Below, piece by piece: positions 46,998 to 56,619 of a stretch of DNA of 64,000 nucleotides. A program made the translations under genes and the position numbers. Source of the DNA: Sediminibacillus terrae (GTDB lineage: Bacteria; Bacillota; Bacilli; Bacillales; Amphibacillaceae); contig NZ_VZDQ01000002.1 in NCBI RefSeq assembly GCF_009602435.1, positions 1 through 64,000 of the forward strand, read 5' to 3'. The notes beneath the pieces are model-generated. The model was not told the DNA's origin and did no database searches. It saw only the letters and a list, made by a program, of their open reading frames with translations. Position 1 is the first letter of the stretch. Each line of letters begins with the position of its first letter.

Positions 46998-47393
46998 ATG
47001 ATGGGGATTGAATTTCTGCTAATTTTACTAATTGTGATCGTAGGGTTCGGTATATATAGATATTTTAAACAAAGAAAAATACTGAAAACCTTGTCGGAAG
47101 AAGAATTCCGTCAGGGCTACCGGAAAGCCCAATTAATCGATGTGAGAGAACCGAAAGAATTCGACGGGGGACACATCCTGGGGGCAAGGAATATCCCGCT
47201 TTCACAGCTGCGGAACCGTTTGATCGAATTAAGGAAAGACCAGCCAATCTATATGTATTGTCAAAATGGTACAAGGACCGCAAGAGCTGCCATTCTTTTA
47301 AACAAGAAGGGGTACAACGAATTGTATCAGCTTCAGGGCGGTTTCAAAAAATGGAACGGCAAAATCAAAAAATCAAAATCTACCCAGTACTAA
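46998..47393 (+). CDS. yqhL: Membrane-anchored rhodanese-like protein (YqhL)
   Basis: The 131-residue protein has an N-terminal membrane helix (about 3-21) and a cytosolic rhodanese domain (about 35-125). The active-site loop YCQNGTRTARA contains the sulfur-accepting cysteine. The domain start LIDVREPKEFDGGHI is typical. The ATG at 46998 is chosen because GGGGG lies upstream. In B. subtilis the neighbour is lipM; here it is nrdJ. Confidence 0.92.
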   Translation: MMGIEFLLILLIVIVGFGIYRYFKQRKILKTLSEEEFRQGYRKAQLIDVREPKEFDGGHILGARNIPLSQLRNRLIELRKDQPIYMYCQNGTRTARAAILLNKKGYNELYQLQGGFKKWNGKIKKSKSTQY

Positions 47394-47426
47394 AAGGAAA
47401 GACACTTCGAGATCGAAGATATAAGG

Positions 47427-47608
47427 ACAAAAGCGCAAGCGGCTGTTTAAAGAGAGTACAGGCTAAAACCGCCACGTCCTGTGGCAGCGCCTGCATGACC
47501 CACATCGTTTGGGCCTCCGACAAGCTTAAGGCGAAACTCGGAGTGGCGCTTCTTTGCCACACAGAGGATTGCCTTAAGACCTCAGGGGGTTGGCACTGGA
47601 GCTAGACA
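47427..47608. repeat. Dispersed intergenic repeat, family A (full-length copy)
   Basis: It starts ACAAAAGCGCAAGCGGCTGT and ends GGCACTGGAGCTAGACAA. Internal arms CTTAAGGC/GCCTTAAG, GTGGC/GCCAC and CCAC/GTGG predict strong folding. Diverged partial copies are at 19537-19650 and 61612-61684. All are intergenic. Confidence 0.8.
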
Positions 47609-47612
47609 ATGA

Positions 47613-47657
47613 AAAGAAAGCGGCTATCCTTATTTCGGATAGCCGCTTTCTTTTTAT
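47613..47657. terminator. Bidirectional terminator between yqhL and gcvPB
   Basis: The stem AAGAAAGCGGCTATCC / GGATAGCCGCTTTCTT is perfect over 16 bp, with A and T tracts outside. Confidence 0.92.
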
Positions 47658-49117
47658 TGTGGTCTATTGTAACGGAGAACGGGTTTTCTGGCCGCCGTCG
47701 TCTCATCCATTCGCTTCACAACCGTATGATAGGGTGCCTCTTGGACAAGTTCAGGGTCATTCTTCGCTTCATTGGAGATTTGGATCATGGTATCAATGAA
47801 TCCATCCAGTGTTTCTTTGGACTCCGTTTCAGTTGGTTCTACCATCAACGCTTCTTCCACATTCAGCGGAAAGTAAATGGTCGGGGGATGGTAACCGAAA
47901 TCCAACAACCGTTTGGCAATATCAAGCGTCCGTACTCCCAGTTTCTTCTGCCGTTTTCCCGACAGCACAAACTCATGCTTGCAATGTTGGGTATAAGGAA
48001 GTTCATACTCTTCCTGCAGGCGCCTCATCATGTAATTTGCATTTAAAACGGCATACTCGCTTACCTTTTTCAATCCTTCCGCTCCCATTGTCCGGATATA
48101 CGTATAAGCCCGCAAATTAATGCCGAAATTACCATAAAAAGGCTTTACCCTGCCGATAGAATCTGGTCTGTCCTCTTCAAAATAGTATTCCCCATTCGCT
48201 TCTGACAGAATCGGCTTAGGTAGAAACCGTGCCAATTCCTCACTCACTCCTACCGGCCCTGAACCTGGTCCCCCACCTCCATGGGGTCCAGTGAAAGTTT
48301 TATGAAGATTTAAATGGACGACATCGAATCCCATGTCTCCAGGGCGGGCATACCCCATAACTGCATTAAGGTTGGCGCCGTCATAATAAAGCTTCCCGCC
48401 AGCCTGGTGTACGATTTCCGCCATTTCCACAATGTTTTCTTCAAATAAACCAAGCGTATTCGGGTTGGTCAGCATCAACGCAGCCGTATCCTCACCGACT
48501 ACACGTTTTAAATCTTCCAAATCCACCGTTCCATGTTCGTTGGACTTCACGGTTACCGCTTCAAAACCGGCGACCGTGGCAGATGCAGGATTGGTGCCGT
48601 GGGCGGAATCGGGTACAATAACTTTGGTACGGTTCAGTTCGCCATTTGCTTCATGATAAGCACGGATCATCATCAACCCCGTCCATTCTCCCTGCGCGCC
48701 AGCAGCTGGCTGCAATGTCACCTCGTGCATACCGGTGATGGCTGCGAGTGACGATTGTAAATCGTACATCACTTTCAAAGCACCCTGTACCGACTTGGGA
48801 TCCTGATACGGATGTATATGGCTGAACCCTTCCATGCGGGCTACATCCTCGTTCATTTTCGGATTATACTTCATCGTGCAGGAACCTAATGGATAAAATC
48901 CTGAATCCACTCCATGATTCCTTTTCGATAAAGCTGTATAATGACGGATAATCTGCAGTTCGCTTACTTCTGGAAGATCTGGTGCTTCCTCGCGAATGTA
49001 AACCGGATCGAATTCCTCTTTCAAGTCGAACTCCTCGATTTCCAGTTCTGGCAGGCTGTAGCTTGTTCTTCCCGCCTTGCTGTGTTCAAAAATCAAAGGA
49101 AAGTCTTGTTTATCCAT
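47654..49117 (-). CDS. gcvPB: Glycine dehydrogenase (decarboxylating) subunit 2
   Basis: This 487-residue PLP-binding half of the glycine-cleavage P protein has the PLP lysine in [20 protein letters not shown], with [19 protein letters not shown] upstream. The start ATG at 49117 lies inside the last codons of gcvPA, with GGGGG as the site, so translation is coupled. B. subtilis length is 488. Confidence 0.96.
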   Translation of the reverse strand: MDKQDFPLIFEHSKAGRTSYSLPELEIEEFDLKEEFDPVYIREEAPDLPEVSELQIIRHYTALSKRNHGVDSGFYPLGSCTMKYNPKMNEDVARMEGFSHIHPYQDPKSVQGALKVMYDLQSSLAAITGMHEVTLQPAAGAQGEWTGLMMIRAYHEANGELNRTKVIVPDSAHGTNPASATVAGFEAVTVKSNEHGTVDLEDLKRVVGEDTAALMLTNPNTLGLFEENIVEMAEIVHQAGGKLYYDGANLNAVMGYARPGDMGFDVVHLNLHKTFTGPHGGGGPGSGPVGVSEELARFLPKPILSEANGEYYFEEDRPDSIGRVKPFYGNFGINLRAYTYIRTMGAEGLKKVSEYAVLNANYMMRRLQEEYELPYTQHCKHEFVLSGKRQKKLGVRTLDIAKRLLDFGYHPPTIYFPLNVEEALMVEPTETESKETLDGFIDTMIQISNEAKNDPELVQEAPYHTVVKRMDETTAARKPVLRYNRPQ

Positions 49118-50456
49118 GAATATCCCCCATTTCTTTTGCGAAGGCATCCATTTCCGCTTTACTTCGATTCTCTGTAACTGCTATCAGCATATGAGTAGGA
49201 AATTCAGGATACGTCTTCGCCAAATCATACCCACCTATAAAGCCTTTGTTAAGCAGGCGTTCATTCATCTTCGATACAGGCATGTGTATATCGACAACCA
49301 GTTCATTGAAGAACGGTCCGGTAAGAACGCTCTCTATCCCTTGTTCTTTAAGCTGTTGATGTAAGTACCTGGCCTTTTGCATATTAAGCCACGCCATCTT
49401 CTTGATGCCCTGCTTTCCCAAAGAACTCATTGCTACAGATGAAGCAAGTGCATTCAAAGCCTGATTCGAGCATATGTTGGAAGTCGCCTTGTCTCTGCGG
49501 ATATGCTGTTCTCTTGCTTGCAGAGTGAGTACAAACCCCCGTCGGCCGTCTTCATCGGTAGTTTGACCGACCAGCCTCCCCGGTACTTTCCGCATCAGTT
49601 TCTTTGTTGTCGCGAAGTAACCACAATGCGGACCGCCGAATTGAGCCGGAATTCCGAAAACTTGCGTATCTCCTACTACGATATCTGCCCCAAATGCCGC
49701 AGGCGGGGTCAAATATCCCAATGCCAATGGGTTGCTGGAAACAATGAACATCGCTTTCTCGTCTTCTAACAACCTCTGCAGTTCGGCAAGCGGCTCGATT
49801 TGTCCGAAGAAATTTGGATACTGAACAATGACTCCCGCCGTGTTTTCGTCAATTTCTGCCTCCAAAGCTTCTAAATCCACCGTTCCATCCTTATGTCCTA
49901 TTTCTACTATATCGAGTCCTTGCCCTTTTGCATAAGAAGCTAACACTTGCCTGGACTCTGGATGTACTGTATTTGCCACAAGGATTTTTTTCCGCTTCGT
50001 CTGCGATGCACTGAGAGTTCCTGCTTCAGCCAAAGCGGTCGGTCCATCATACATGGATGAGTTCGCCACTTCCATTCCTGTCAATTCACAAATCATCGTC
50101 TGAAATTCAAAAATGGCTTGCAATTCTCCTTGTGAGATTTCCGGTTGGTAAGGGGTATATGCTGTATAAAACTCCGATCGTGAGATGACGTGATCGACGA
50201 TAGACGGGATGTAGTGATCATAAACCCCTGCACCTAGAAAGGAAGCATGTGACTTTAAGTTGACATTTCGTCTTGATAAATCAGCCAGCTCCTTCAGGAG
50301 TGCTGGTTCATTGGTAGGTTCCTTTATATCCAGTTCCCCTTGAAAACGCACTTGTTCAGGTATATCGGAAAACAATGTATCCGTTGATTCGACACCGATC
50401 GTACGCAGCATTTCCTGCTTATCTTCATCAGTCATCGGTAAATAGCGAAACTCCAT
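49110..50456 (-). CDS. gcvPA: Glycine dehydrogenase (decarboxylating) subunit 1
   Basis: This 448-residue partner subunit forms the P protein that decarboxylates glycine and passes aminomethyl to the H protein. Typical segments are [41 protein letters not shown] and [12 protein letters not shown]. subtilis GcvPA has 448 residues too. ATG after AAGGGGGAG; 25 nt after gcvT. Confidence 0.96.
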   Translation of the reverse strand: MEFRYLPMTDEDKQEMLRTIGVESTDTLFSDIPEQVRFQGELDIKEPTNEPALLKELADLSRRNVNLKSHASFLGAGVYDHYIPSIVDHVISRSEFYTAYTPYQPEISQGELQAIFEFQTMICELTGMEVANSSMYDGPTALAEAGTLSASQTKRKKILVANTVHPESRQVLASYAKGQGLDIVEIGHKDGTVDLEALEAEIDENTAGVIVQYPNFFGQIEPLAELQRLLEDEKAMFIVSSNPLALGYLTPPAAFGADIVVGDTQVFGIPAQFGGPHCGYFATTKKLMRKVPGRLVGQTTDEDGRRGFVLTLQAREQHIRRDKATSNICSNQALNALASSVAMSSLGKQGIKKMAWLNMQKARYLHQQLKEQGIESVLTGPFFNELVVDIHMPVSKMNERLLNKGFIGGYDLAKTYPEFPTHMLIAVTENRSKAEMDAFAKEMGDIHG

Positions 50457-50480
50457 TTTATCTCCCCCTTAGCGATGTGT

Positions 50481-51584
50481 TTAAGATTTTTTATAAAATG
50501 GCGTAGGAACTACTTTGGCCTTCAACAGCCGTTTACGCACCTGCACATAAACCTCTTCTCCCTGCGTTGCATGACTCGCCCTGATTAAAGCAAGGCCGAT
50601 ATTTTTCTTTAAAGTCGGTGACTGGGTACCAGTAGTGATAAAGCCGATTTCCTCTTCCCCTGCAAATACAGCATAGCCGGTACGGGGAATTCCTTTGTCG
50701 ATCATCTCCAGGCCTACTAATTTTCGGGGCGGTCCGTCCTCTTTTTGCTTTTTCAGTACATCTTTACCGATGAAATCAGCCTCTTTCTCGGTCTTGACCG
50801 CAAAACCGAGACCGGCTTCTATCGGGGTTATTTCCGAAGAAAGTTCCTGACCATAGAGTGCAAGGTTCGCTTCAAAACGGAGCGTATCCCGTGCCCCGAG
50901 TCCGACCGGCTGGAGGCCATCTGGCGAACCTTCTTCCAGCAGTTTTCTCCAAAGTTGTATGCCAGCGCCGGGTTCTATGTATATTTCAAATCCGTCTTCC
51001 CCTGTATATCCGGTACGTGCGACGATAGCTGTTCCTTCTACATCGTTAAACGGGACATCCGATTCAAAACGGAAAAAGCGGATCGCGGAGAGATCGATTT
51101 CCGTCATTTTTTGTAGGATGGATTCAGCTTTTGGTCCCTGGATAGCCAATTGAACATACTGATCTGATATATCCTTTATAGAAACCCCCTCGATTTTATT
51201 TTCCTGAATCCACTGATAATCTTTTTCCCTGTTGGCCGCATTCACCACAAGCAGATAACGTTTCTCGGCGAGTTGATAAACAATCAAATCATCAACCGTA
51301 CCCCCATCTGGATAACACATCATGGTGTACTGAGCCCGTTTTGGGGTAAGCTTCGCTACATCATTCGTTAAAAGCTTTTGCAAACAACGTTCTGCATTCT
51401 GGCCTTCTATAAGAATCTCACCCATGTGAGAAACATCGAAGAGGCCAGCCGCCATTCTTGTAGCCTCGTGTTCCTTCTTGATCCCGGAAAATTGGACCGG
51501 CATTTCCCAACCACCGAAATTTACGGTTTTGGCTCCACTTTTCTCATATTCAGCAAATAAAGGGGTTCTGTTTAATTCTGTCAT
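50481..51584 (-). CDS. gcvT: Aminomethyltransferase (T protein)
   Basis: This enzyme transfers the aminomethyl carbon to tetrahydrofolate and releases ammonia. It has 367 residues, with the N-terminal folate-binding [35 protein letters not shown], and the C-terminal [20 protein letters not shown]. First gene of the glycine-cleavage operon, behind the riboswitch. ATG after AAGGAG. Confidence 0.97.
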   Translation of the reverse strand: MTELNRTPLFAEYEKSGAKTVNFGGWEMPVQFSGIKKEHEATRMAAGLFDVSHMGEILIEGQNAERCLQKLLTNDVAKLTPKRAQYTMMCYPDGGTVDDLIVYQLAEKRYLLVVNAANREKDYQWIQENKIEGVSIKDISDQYVQLAIQGPKAESILQKMTEIDLSAIRFFRFESDVPFNDVEGTAIVARTGYTGEDGFEIYIEPGAGIQLWRKLLEEGSPDGLQPVGLGARDTLRFEANLALYGQELSSEITPIEAGLGFAVKTEKEADFIGKDVLKKQKEDGPPRKLVGLEMIDKGIPRTGYAVFAGEEEIGFITTGTQSPTLKKNIGLALIRASHATQGEEVYVQVRKRLLKAKVVPTPFYKKS

Positions 51585-51669
51585 TCTCTCAACTCCTTCT
51601 TAAGTAATCATTCAGGATTAAAACGGAATACAATTGTCTGCAGCCATTCACCATTGCAGAAATCAAACA

Positions 51670-51713
51670 TAAAAGGACAGAGATTCTCCCAATCAGGAAA
51701 ATCTCTGTCCTTT
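51670..51713 (-). terminator. Regulated terminator of the glycine riboswitch
   Basis: A stem GGACAGAGAT/ATCTCTGTCC extends by further pairs and ends in TTTTATG leftward. Its 5' arm is also the 3' end of the second aptamer, so glycine binding can preclude it. Confidence 0.85.
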
Positions 51714-51872
51714 CACCAGAAAGTTTCGCCAATCCGATTGGCTTGCTTCTTAGGTGGTTTACATGCGTAAACACTCTCCAGAGCTGCGTCCTATAAGAGT
51801 CTTTTTGCCTGAGAGATTCACATTATGTTTGCTCCTTCGGCGCTATCATCACAGATAGTCTCTCCTCTTATA
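51700..51872 (-). promoter_or_regulatory. Tandem glycine riboswitch
   Basis: Read leftward, the first aptamer has AGGAGAGACT, GCGCCGAAGGAGCAAAC and AATCTCTCAGGCAAAAAGAC. The second has CTCTGGAGAG, CCACCTAAGAAGCAAG and CTTTCTGGTGAAAGGACAGAG. Both aptamers and the linker match the gcvT motif. It governs gcvT-gcvPA-gcvPB, presumably switching on with glycine. Confidence 0.95.
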
Positions 51873-52037
51873 TTCATTCGCTATATTAAATTAACCGTGT
51901 TCGGACATAATAAGGATGATGTCGCAACCAGGGTGATTCTGTCATAATGTTTACACTTTTTTAAATTCAGCATCATTATACCATAGCAATTAGCCGGTAT
52001 GGAAAGAATTTTTAATATTTTTTAAGGGGGAAACTGG

Positions 52038-53711
52038 ATGAACATTCAGCTTAACAATGACAATGCTTTTATAGAAGAATTGGAATCTGCTATCCAACAG
52101 GACGGACCGTTCTCTTCGTGGAAACTTTTTCAAATGTCCTATCATGCAGCCCAAACGACACTGACGCCTGAATTCACCGGGTTGACTGCTCCTAAACATT
52201 TGCCGCATATGGAATTTTTACCGCACCAGCTCGACTGCGCCAGACAGATTATCGAGGAAATGAACGGAAGGGGATTGCTGGCGGATGAGGTCGGTTTGGG
52301 AAAAACGATAGAAGCCGGATTGATCTTAAAAGAATACATGATCAGGGGATTGGTTAAAAAAGCGCTGATTCTTGTTCCCGCTTCCCTTGTAAACCAATGG
52401 GTACTCGAACTGAGCCAAAAATTCTACATACCGGCCGTCTCCCAAGGCAAACGGCCGGTATGGGACCAAAACAGCATCATTGTCAGCTCGATTGATACAG
52501 CAAAACGACAACCCCACCGCGATATAATACTGGAACAGGAATACGATTTCATCTTAATAGACGAAGCTCACAAACTCAAAAACCACAAAACCAAGAACTA
52601 TGAGTTCGTTCGTGCTTTGAAAAAGAAATACTGCCTGCTTCTTACTGCAACGCCTGTACAAAACAAACTCAGTGACATTTTCAATCTTGTCTCGATTTTG
52701 AAACCTGGACATCTCGGAAATTATGAAGACTTTACCGCCACTTACGGAAAAGATCGTAACAATTTATTCAACGATGATCATCTTAAACAGCTGATTCAAA
52801 AAGTGATGGTACGAAACCGCAGGCAAGATACAAAGGTGGACTGGACGGATAGGAAAGTGAAGACGATATGGATAACTTTCAGCGAAGCTGAGCAAAAAGC
52901 TTACAATCAGTTAACATCGATTACCAGGGAAGCAGACACTTTTTCTTCTATTACATTAACAAGAGAACTGTGTTCTTCCCGGGAAGCTTGTTATTTGTCC
53001 ATGAAAAAAATGCTGCAGCAGGAAAAAGCAATTTCCAACAGGGAGGCCTATCAAGAATTTCTGAAAGTGATAGAAGAGCTGCCGCATCATGCGAAAGCCG
53101 CTAAGGTGGTTGAACTCATCGGAGACACGGAGGAAAAGTACATCATCTTCACGGAATACAGAGCAAGCCAATTGTACTTGCAATGGTACCTGCAACAGCA
53201 TGGTATCACTTCTGTTCCCTATCGGGGCGGCTTTAAACGCGGCAAAAAGGATTGGATGAAGCAGCTTTTTCAAAACCATGCACAGGTTTTGATTGCCACT
53301 GAAGCCGGCGGTGAAGGAATCAATCTTCAATTTTGCAATAACATGATAAATTATGATTTACCTTGGAATCCCATGCGATTAGAACAGCGAATCGGAAGAA
53401 TACACCGATTCGGCCAACAACAGGATGTCCACATATACAACTTTGCAATTCGCAACACAATGGAAGAACATGTGCTGAACTTATTGTATGAAAAAATCCA
53501 TTTGTTTGAACGTGTGGTAGGCAATCTTGATGACATTCTTGCCGAATTGGACATAAAAGATGTCGAACAGGAAATCCAGACCATCTTCAGGGAATCTGAA
53601 ACAGAAGGAGAGGCCAAAATCAAACTGGATAATCTATCTTCCGTCATTTCCTTGCGACAAGACCAATTACAAGAACAGGAGGATTGGAATGGCAATCGAG
53701 AATCTTCATGA
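52038..53711 (+). CDS. yqhH: SNF2/RapA-type helicase YqhH
   Basis: The 557-residue double-RecA ATPase has Walker A DEVGLGKTIEAGLIL (about 81-95), the DEAH motif LIDEAHKLKN, motif III LLTATPVQN, and in the C-terminal domain ATEAGGEGINLQF and QRIGRIHRFGQQ. It is RapA/HepA-like but lacks RapA's flanking domains, and ends with an acidic helical tail. Probably remodels protein-DNA or polymerase complexes; the role in Bacillus is not known. ATG after AAGGGGG. The last 23 nt overlap yqhG. Divergent from the gcv riboswitch. Confidence 0.92.
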   Translation: MNIQLNNDNAFIEELESAIQQDGPFSSWKLFQMSYHAAQTTLTPEFTGLTAPKHLPHMEFLPHQLDCARQIIEEMNGRGLLADEVGLGKTIEAGLILKEYMIRGLVKKALILVPASLVNQWVLELSQKFYIPAVSQGKRPVWDQNSIIVSSIDTAKRQPHRDIILEQEYDFILIDEAHKLKNHKTKNYEFVRALKKKYCLLLTATPVQNKLSDIFNLVSILKPGHLGNYEDFTATYGKDRNNLFNDDHLKQLIQKVMVRNRRQDTKVDWTDRKVKTIWITFSEAEQKAYNQLTSITREADTFSSITLTRELCSSREACYLSMKKMLQQEKAISNREAYQEFLKVIEELPHHAKAAKVVELIGDTEEKYIIFTEYRASQLYLQWYLQQHGITSVPYRGGFKRGKKDWMKQLFQNHAQVLIATEAGGEGINLQFCNNMINYDLPWNPMRLEQRIGRIHRFGQQQDVHIYNFAIRNTMEEHVLNLLYEKIHLFERVVGNLDDILAELDIKDVEQEIQTIFRESETEGEAKIKLDNLSSVISLRQDQLQEQEDWNGNRESS

Positions 53712-54501
53712 ATTTCTTACCGACTACTTTCTTGCCAATCAATGCGAGTTGTTGGAAAACGACAATGGAAAAGTGACCATTCAATTGACTGATGAAATGG
53801 ATGAACTGATTATGAATCGGCCGTTTTATTGGCATTACATCAAGCAAATCGGCCAAAAAGGGCAGCCGATGAAAATCACTTTTATAACAAATCCAGACAG
53901 ACAAAACGAACAGGGTGAATGGGTACATTTCGGCAGTCCAAGATTGCATCAAATTTTCCGTACGTTGACAAGGCAAGGAAAAATAACCAGACAATATGAA
54001 CAAATTGTTTCTATACAGCGACAGCCGCTAATTCCGTGGCTAGTGTTGAATATCAAAGTAAGTTATCAAGGGAAGCACAAAAAGGATGAATTGCTGTCTT
54101 ATGGTCTGCAATTGATCAACGGAACGTTGGTCAGCCCGATGATGGAGAAACTATCCCTATTAAACCTGCAGCCGGCAATACCTGATTACTGTTATACCAT
54201 ATCTCCGTTGATACACAACAAAAGTGCCTATCAACGATTGATTCGTTATGTACAGGATTACCTTCGAACGAAGGATTACACCTGGGCGAAAGAATCATGG
54301 GATCACCTTTATGCCGAAGGAAAACTACTCGAGCATTTCTATAAGGAAGAGCAGGCAGAAGAAGAAAAACAGAATCAGTTACAGCAGGCACTGAATGAAA
54401 TCGAAAGCAGGTTCCGTCCTCGGATTTCCATCGACATAATCAATGGCGGCCTTTTTTATCTTACCCAAGGTAGTTCGAACGTCGTCAGTTCAGGCAGTTA
54501 A
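53689..54501 (+). CDS. yqhG: YqhG family protein
   Basis: This 270-residue cytosolic protein of unknown function is always found beside yqhH. Its start ATG at 53689 follows CAGGAGG and lies within yqhH. Conserved-looking blocks are NLHEFLTDYFLANQCELLEN, MNRPFYWHYIKQIGQKGQPM and LHQIFRTLTRQGK. A glutamate/glutamine-rich coiled-coil segment (about 222-245) precedes the C-terminus. No enzyme motif is seen. Coupled translation suggests that YqhG works with the helicase. Confidence 0.85.
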   Translation: MAIENLHEFLTDYFLANQCELLENDNGKVTIQLTDEMDELIMNRPFYWHYIKQIGQKGQPMKITFITNPDRQNEQGEWVHFGSPRLHQIFRTLTRQGKITRQYEQIVSIQRQPLIPWLVLNIKVSYQGKHKKDELLSYGLQLINGTLVSPMMEKLSLLNLQPAIPDYCYTISPLIHNKSAYQRLIRYVQDYLRTKDYTWAKESWDHLYAEGKLLEHFYKEEQAEEEKQNQLQQALNEIESRFRPRISIDIINGGLFYLTQGSSNVVSSGS

Positions 54502-54741
54502 ACAAAAGGTCTTACAACTTTAAGATAAACATCTGTCACCGAATGTGTTTTTTACTGATGACGCGAAAGGAAAACTAGCCGTACAATGTCCTGACGTTGC
54601 CTTTCTACTTGGAACGGGACTATATCTTATCCAGAAGAGGGGGACCTGCTCGGCGACAAGAACAAAACTAATACTTAGCCGCTAATCGCAGGTAGCACTA
54701 TGTTTTTCACACGCCCGTCTTCAGTAATGCTGATGCCAATT

Positions 54742-54784
54742 AAAAAAAGTAACAGACAGTCCATAAACAGTCTGTTACTTTTTC
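54742..54784 (-). terminator. Terminator of aroK-yqzE
   Basis: A stem AAAAAGTAACAGAC/GTCTGTTACTTTTT overlaps the yqzE stop; T7 lies on the leftward side. Confidence 0.88.
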
Positions 54785-54954
54785 TTTTTCATGAGTAGAC
54801 GAAAAGCAAACGGAAGTAAACCCAGCCAATGATCAGAAACTTCGTTGTGCTCTCTTTTGCTAAGGCGTTTTTGCTTTTTCCTCTGGTCGTGTGGTGTATC
54901 CATGTATTTCACGATTTCCTGTGTCATGAACTTAACGTAATCGTTTCCGGACAC
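54775..54954 (-). CDS. yqzE: YqzE family small protein
   Basis: This basic protein has about 59 residues (SGNDYVKFMTQEIVKYMDTP core, then RKKQKRLSKREH) and a short hydrophobic stretch LLPFAFRLLM near the end. It matches B. subtilis YqzE, found next to comG. The GTG at 54954 is preferred since GAGGTG sits six nt upstream; a GTG at 54963 would overlap this site. Function unknown. Confidence 0.8.
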   Translation of the reverse strand: MSGNDYVKFMTQEIVKYMDTPHDQRKKQKRLSKREHNEVSDHWLGLLPFAFRLLMKKKK

Positions 54955-54975
54955 TTCATTCACCTCGATAATTTC

Positions 54976-55491
54976 TTATAGGTCTAGCATGTCCGTTTTT
55001 CCTTTTCTTATAAGCTGATGTATTTCTTCTGCCACCTGTTCTGGACTCTTTCCATCCGTTTCGATCAATATGTCTGCCGTCTGGCGGTATTTTCCCAATC
55101 TATTCTCATATAGTGCGGCTTTACCATGCTTTTTCCAGAGCGGACGGGACCGATCGTTTCCTAATCTTCGCTCTATTTCATCTAACGTAGTGTGCAGGTA
55201 AACGACGATAACATTTTCTTTCATCCACTTCCTGTTTACGTCGGACTCTACAATACCACCTCCCGTTGCTACCACTGCATCTGTCTTAGGCATTTTCATC
55301 AAAGTATCGGTTTCCTTTTCGCGGAAGGCCATTTCCCCCTGGCTCTGAAAAATTTCGGGAATCGTCCGCTGGGTCGTTTGCTCAATCTGTTGATCTGTAT
55401 CCAGTCCCGGTACAGCCATTTTCTCAGCCAGTAATCGTAATACACTTGATTTACCGCTTCCCATAAAGCCAATAAGATAAATTGCTTTCAT
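54976..55491 (-). CDS. aroK: Shikimate kinase
   Basis: This 171-residue P-loop kinase phosphorylates shikimate. Walker A is LIGFMGSGKSSVLRLLAEK (about 6-24). The shikimate-binding DTDQQIEQ, the FREKE segment and the TGGGIVES loop are intact, and RSRPLW lies in the lid. Start ATG at 55491 after GGGAGAG; the open frame upstream overlaps the divergent comGA region. It lies 21 nt before yqzE. Confidence 0.95.
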   Translation of the reverse strand: MKAIYLIGFMGSGKSSVLRLLAEKMAVPGLDTDQQIEQTTQRTIPEIFQSQGEMAFREKETDTLMKMPKTDAVVATGGGIVESDVNRKWMKENVIVVYLHTTLDEIERRLGNDRSRPLWKKHGKAALYENRLGKYRQTADILIETDGKSPEQVAEEIHQLIRKGKTDMLDL

Positions 55492-55602
55492 AATTCTCTC
55501 CCTTTTAATTTTTATGTAGAATATTTTTATTTGATTGCAGGAATTAAACAAGATTCGTCGAATCAATCTTTATCCCCCAATGAAAGTGAGGTGATTAAAG
55601 AA

Positions 55603-56619
55603 GTGACAATCGCTGTCACCTTCTCCGAAAAACTGCTTGCTGCAGCCATTTCAGCCCATGCCTCCGACATCCACTTCCTACCATCTGCCGATGAAACAGA
55701 AATTTCATTCCGAATCAGGGGTGAACGAAGCCTCTTCAGCAGGATACCTGTAAGACACTATAAAAAAATACTCGGTTACTATAAGTTTACCTCAGGTATG
55801 GATATAGGAGAAGTACGTAAGCCGCAAAACGGTACCATCCCTTTTAAAACGGAAAACGGATCGACCTATTCCCTTCGATTGTCCACACTCCCCGTAAAAC
55901 ATTCGGAAAGTTTGGCCGTCCGCATCCTTCCCCAAACTGACACCCCTCCTCTCGAACGGCTGTTGTTGTTCCCTTGGCAGTTAACAAAGCTTTACAGGTT
56001 GGTTTCAGCCAGATCCGGAATCATACTGCTTACAGGGCCCACGGGTAGCGGGAAGACCACTACGCTTTATGCCTTGCTACAATCCTTGCTCGATAAGTTA
56101 TCCCCCCAGGTGATCACACTCGAAGATCCGATTGAAAAGGAATTATGCAAAGCTATTCAAGTTCAGGTGAATGAAAAAGCCGGCTTAACTTTTCAAACAG
56201 GGTTAAAAGCGGCGCTCCGACATGATCCAGACATTGTCATGATAGGCGAAATCCGTGATAAGGGGACGGCACAGATTGCCGTCCAGGCTGCTCTTACAGG
56301 GCATCTCGTCTTATCCACGCTTCATGCCAAAAATGCCTATGGCACGATCAAACGCCTGATTGATATGGAAATCAGCGAGACTGATCTTCACCAAGTATTG
56401 CTAGGTGTCGGTGCTCTTCAATTATTGCCGACACGACTGCCCGGTTCCGATATTAAACGCACTGCCGTGCTGGAGTTGCTGGAAAATGCTCTCCTCGTCA
56501 AGGCGATAAACGGCAACAATCCCTATCGTTCCTCGGCTTTCCCTACATTTGCCCGATTAAGGAGGAAAGCATACGCATATGGCTATGCTGATCAGACAAT
56601 TTTCAACACTGGTTTTTAA
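55603..56619 (+). CDS. comGA: Competence pilus assembly ATPase ComGA
   Basis: This PilB/GspE-type ATPase powers assembly of the ComGC pseudopilus for DNA uptake. It has 338 residues from the GTG at 55603 (GAGGTGAT upstream). N-terminal ASDIHFLP is the family start. Walker A is LLTGPTGSGKTTTLYALLQSL, the Asp box EDPIEKEL, Walker B DIVMIGEIRDKGTA and the His box TGHLVLSTLHAKNA. B. subtilis ComGA has 356 residues. First gene of the seven-gene operon. Confidence 0.95.
   Translation: MTIAVTFSEKLLAAAISAHASDIHFLPSADETEISFRIRGERSLFSRIPVRHYKKILGYYKFTSGMDIGEVRKPQNGTIPFKTENGSTYSLRLSTLPVKHSESLAVRILPQTDTPPLERLLLFPWQLTKLYRLVSARSGIILLTGPTGSGKTTTLYALLQSLLDKLSPQVITLEDPIEKELCKAIQVQVNEKAGLTFQTGLKAALRHDPDIVMIGEIRDKGTAQIAVQAALTGHLVLSTLHAKNAYGTIKRLIDMEISETDLHQVLLGVGALQLLPTRLPGSDIKRTAVLELLENALLVKAINGNNPYRSSAFPTFARLRRKAYAYGYADQTIFNTGF

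Noticed and set aside
55495-55602. ComK boxes (AAAA-N5-TTTT) before comGA
   Set aside because: I looked for the paired K-box pattern in the aroK/comGA gap and found none that fits; AT-rich tracts there do not have the spacing.
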